The notes beneath the pieces are model-generated. The model was not told the origin of the DNA, searched no databases, and saw nothing but the letters and a program-made list of their open reading frames with translations. DNA of 64,000 bases from Apostichopus japonicus (taxonomy: Eukaryota > Echinodermata > Holothuroidea > Aspidochirotida > Stichopodidae): positions 2,116,499 through 2,180,498 of the forward strand of contig NC_092565.1 in NCBI RefSeq assembly GCF_037975245.1, read 5' to 3'. Positions 62,176 to 64,000 of this stretch are shown in pieces. Both the position numbers and the translations under genes were made by a program. Position 1 is the stretch's first letter; every line of letters begins with the position of its first letter.

Positions 62176-62287
62176 TCATCTACAGTATAGTACCACCAGA
62201 GAGTCGATTTATTGGCATCTACAGTATAGTACCCCAGAAAGTTGATTTATTGACATCTGTCATCTACAGTAAAGTACCACCAGAAAG
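62164..62287. repeat. 39-bp tandem repeat, three copies
   Basis: Starts at 62,164, 62,203 and 62,241. The shared core is CATCTACAGTATAGTACC and CCAGAAAG. The first copy overlaps the end of the dispersed repeat, so it grew from that element's 3' end. Confidence 0.8.
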
Positions 62288-62984
62288 CCAGTGAGCTTTG
62301 TGGTTTATTGCCATACAATTTGCTCAAAATTCTACAAAGCACACTGTAAAATATGATCACAACCTGGTATAAACCACCAAAGAAATGGTCAATTTTGATA
62401 CCAATTGAGATAACCTGTCGATCTCTTGAGAAAAGGTTAGGGCCATTTGAAACAACCTGTTCACCCCTTGAGCTTGTCAGGGTAAAACTGATATGGACCA
62501 GTGGTGAGTGTGCACATATCAACTTTCAATGAAGTTCATTTCATTTCTTGGATGATTGTATGTTTTGTTGAAGACTTACTGTATAGATCCCATTCACAAA
62601 ACTTACCTGAATTGACTTAGACCAAACTATTTTCACCCAAAGAAAACCATAGCATCATAAAATTGAGATATTATTGTAGCTTATAGTTTTGGAATTATGA
62701 TGTTTAAAATGTTTTCAGACTTGTTACTCGTTGAGCTTTACTTATTTCAATCATGGGGAAGCTACCAAGTATGACATTGATTCAAGTTGTGTCATTTACT
62801 TCGCTCCTCGCTTACCTGTCTCCTCACAACCTTAGCACCTCGTTCTACCGTGCCTATAAAGTCCTGGTAAAATAATAACTCTGTGCTCCCTCTATGACCG
62901 GACCCCCCCCCAGTCACTGCCCTTCCATCTCATTCTACCATTAAAATTGTCATCACACGGATTTCCCTTGGAATTCATCTTAGT

Positions 62985-64000
62985 TATGCCACTGTCACAC
63001 TTCTGCGGTTTGGGCTGCGGAAGCACTACGGTTGGGAACCGTAGCACAACAACCGTATTTTGGTCGCGGATGTACACGTTTTACAGTTGCACTGAGGTGT
63101 GGCTACGGCCTCTACGGAAGATCCAAGGAAGAGTAACGGATGTAGTGAGGAAATGCTACGGAATCGCTGCCGAATGTGACGGTCTCACAACGGTTGTGCT
63201 ACGGCATCAACGGAAGCCCCACGGGCAAGCAATGGGCACGCTACGGTGGCTACGGTCCCGTGGTCTATGGGATTATGATACGACATTTATTCCACTTGTA
63301 GATACCATTATAGGCACACTCACTTAGGTCTACGTTGTTGTTATTCACACCTTCACATTCACCCACCAAAGCCAAATCTACATCATGTCAATGAGTAAAG
63401 AACTGCTTGAAAAATTCTTGGAGGAAGAAGAAGAAGCCATGCTCGTAGCGGTAGCCTACTTTCAGTTACAAGTTTTGAAGAAAGCGAAACACCCAAGAAA
63501 GAAAAGAACCATTTGGGATTTCCTATTGCTACCTTTCCTCCCGGAACCTTTCCTTTTGGCTGACATCATGTGTAGTGCGTCGAGTCTCCCCGTGGAATGG
63601 CGATCGACTAGCTATTTAATACAGGCGATGTTATGTTGGCAACGTGGTAGCATACAAAAACATGTGTGTAGTGTGTTAGACCGTAGCGTAACCGTAGATA
63701 CCGTGGTACAACCGTAGCATATCCGAAATATATCAGCAACACAGTTTCAGCGTACCCGTAGTATAACCGCAGGTACCAAGACACTGTCGTAGCATATCCG
63801 TGGTATATTCGTAGCACATCTGTTGTATATCTGTAGCACATGAACAGTGATATCGTGGACACCGTGGTACGACCGTAGCATATCCGTAGCCTCCCCGTAG
63901 TGCATTCCTGGCGACAGCCAATGGCAGAAATGCTACGGTCGCCACAGTTGTGATAAGGCAAGCTATGGTTGTGCTACGGTTGCCCGCGGCAAGCGGTGGA
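62985..64000. mobile_element. DNA transposon with inverted CTACGG/CCGTAG subterminal motif fields, truncated by window
   Basis: From about 62,990 (CCACTGTCACACTTCTGCGG) the left part carries CTACGG at 63,028, 63,103, 63,112, 63,156, 63,199, 63,241 and 63,250. The right part carries the inverted form CCGTAG at 63,681, 63,692, 63,712, 63,756, 63,873, 63,884 and 63,895. This mirror arrangement is typical of transposase-binding subterminal repeats of a TIR element. A GC- and CpG-rich island sits inside the AT-rich intron. The right end lies beyond 64,000. The superfamily is not determined. Confidence 0.7.
63385..63717 (+). CDS. Small ORF within the CTACGG transposon, function unknown
   Basis: 110 codons starting MSMSKELLEKFLEEEEEAML, then a basic patch KKAKHPRKKRTIWDF. 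It lies between the two motif fields. An acidic leader followed by an Ala/Leu stretch and an (R/K)4-x-x-W motif loosely resembles the first exon of Harbinger/PIF nucleases. No catalytic DDE motif is present, so that link is weak. The last part (from about 63,675) is made of the CCGTAG field itself. It may be a first exon, a relic, or not translated. Confidence 0.35.
   Translation: MSMSKELLEKFLEEEEEAMLVAVAYFQLQVLKKAKHPRKKRTIWDFLLLPFLPEPFLLADIMCSASSLPVEWRSTSYLIQAMLCWQRGSIQKHVCSVLDRSVTVDTVVQP

Larger units (their letters stand above)
61885..62984. other. NCAPH intron (open to the right) with repeats
   Basis: Holds a dispersed repeat (62,034-62,175) and a 39-bp tandem repeat. I find no upstream NCAPH exon in frame up to the window edge. 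Confidence 0.5.

Noticed and set aside
62816-62863. Possible NCAPH exon (acceptor TTTTACCAG, 48 nt, donor GTAAGC, open in one frame)
   Set aside because: Its only open frame ends in phase 0, but the next exon needs one base carried over. The residues do not resemble the family.

Overview
The window is eukaryotic nuclear DNA, most likely from a marine invertebrate deuterostome (echinoderm-like). The evidence is one intron-rich gene with GT/AG introns, long tandem repeats, TIR-bounded non-autonomous DNA transposons, a Ty3/gypsy relic and a LINE 3' end. The gene's exons match the vertebrate condensin kleisin closely. The species assignment is an inference from repeat style, not a demonstrated fact. 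I see no prokaryotic genes, CRISPR arrays, rRNA or tRNA.

Layout. (1) 1-23,222 is one uninterrupted satellite array with a 22-bp monomer. It is open at the left edge and carries nested multi-kilobase duplications. (2) 23,223-32,350 is a gene-free transposon graveyard. It holds a 940-bp GATATC-studded palindromic element flanked by CTCCC repeats, a hAT-like MITE with 8-bp flanking repeats, and a transposon family (TIR CAGG[T/C]GCGTATCCAGG, 5-bp target duplications) in which one copy has inserted into another copy of itself. (3) 32,510-61,884, minus strand, holds 13 exons of the condensin I subunit NCAPH (Barren/CND2, gamma-kleisin). They cover about 520 codons from the middle of the protein to the stop codon, and the exons for roughly the first 200 residues lie beyond the right edge. 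Every splice junction is in phase. (4) The NCAPH introns carry a 3.86-kb 74/77-bp minisatellite, 47-bp and 48-bp minisatellites, two inverted 0.8-kb MITEs, a decayed Ty3/gypsy element, a piggyBac-like MITE and an antisense LINE fragment. (5) 62,985-64,000 is a further DNA transposon with inverted fields of CTACGG/CCGTAG motifs around a small ORF. It continues off the window.

The only conserved cellular gene is NCAPH, which bridges SMC2 and SMC4 in the condensin I ring for mitotic chromosome compaction. Everything else is repeat biology. The most informative observations are the self-nested transposon, the stop codon lying inside a four-copy 41-bp repeat, the 151-bp dimeric higher-order repeat in the last intron, the inverted MITE pair enclosing six exons, and the hierarchical structure of the 22-bp satellite.
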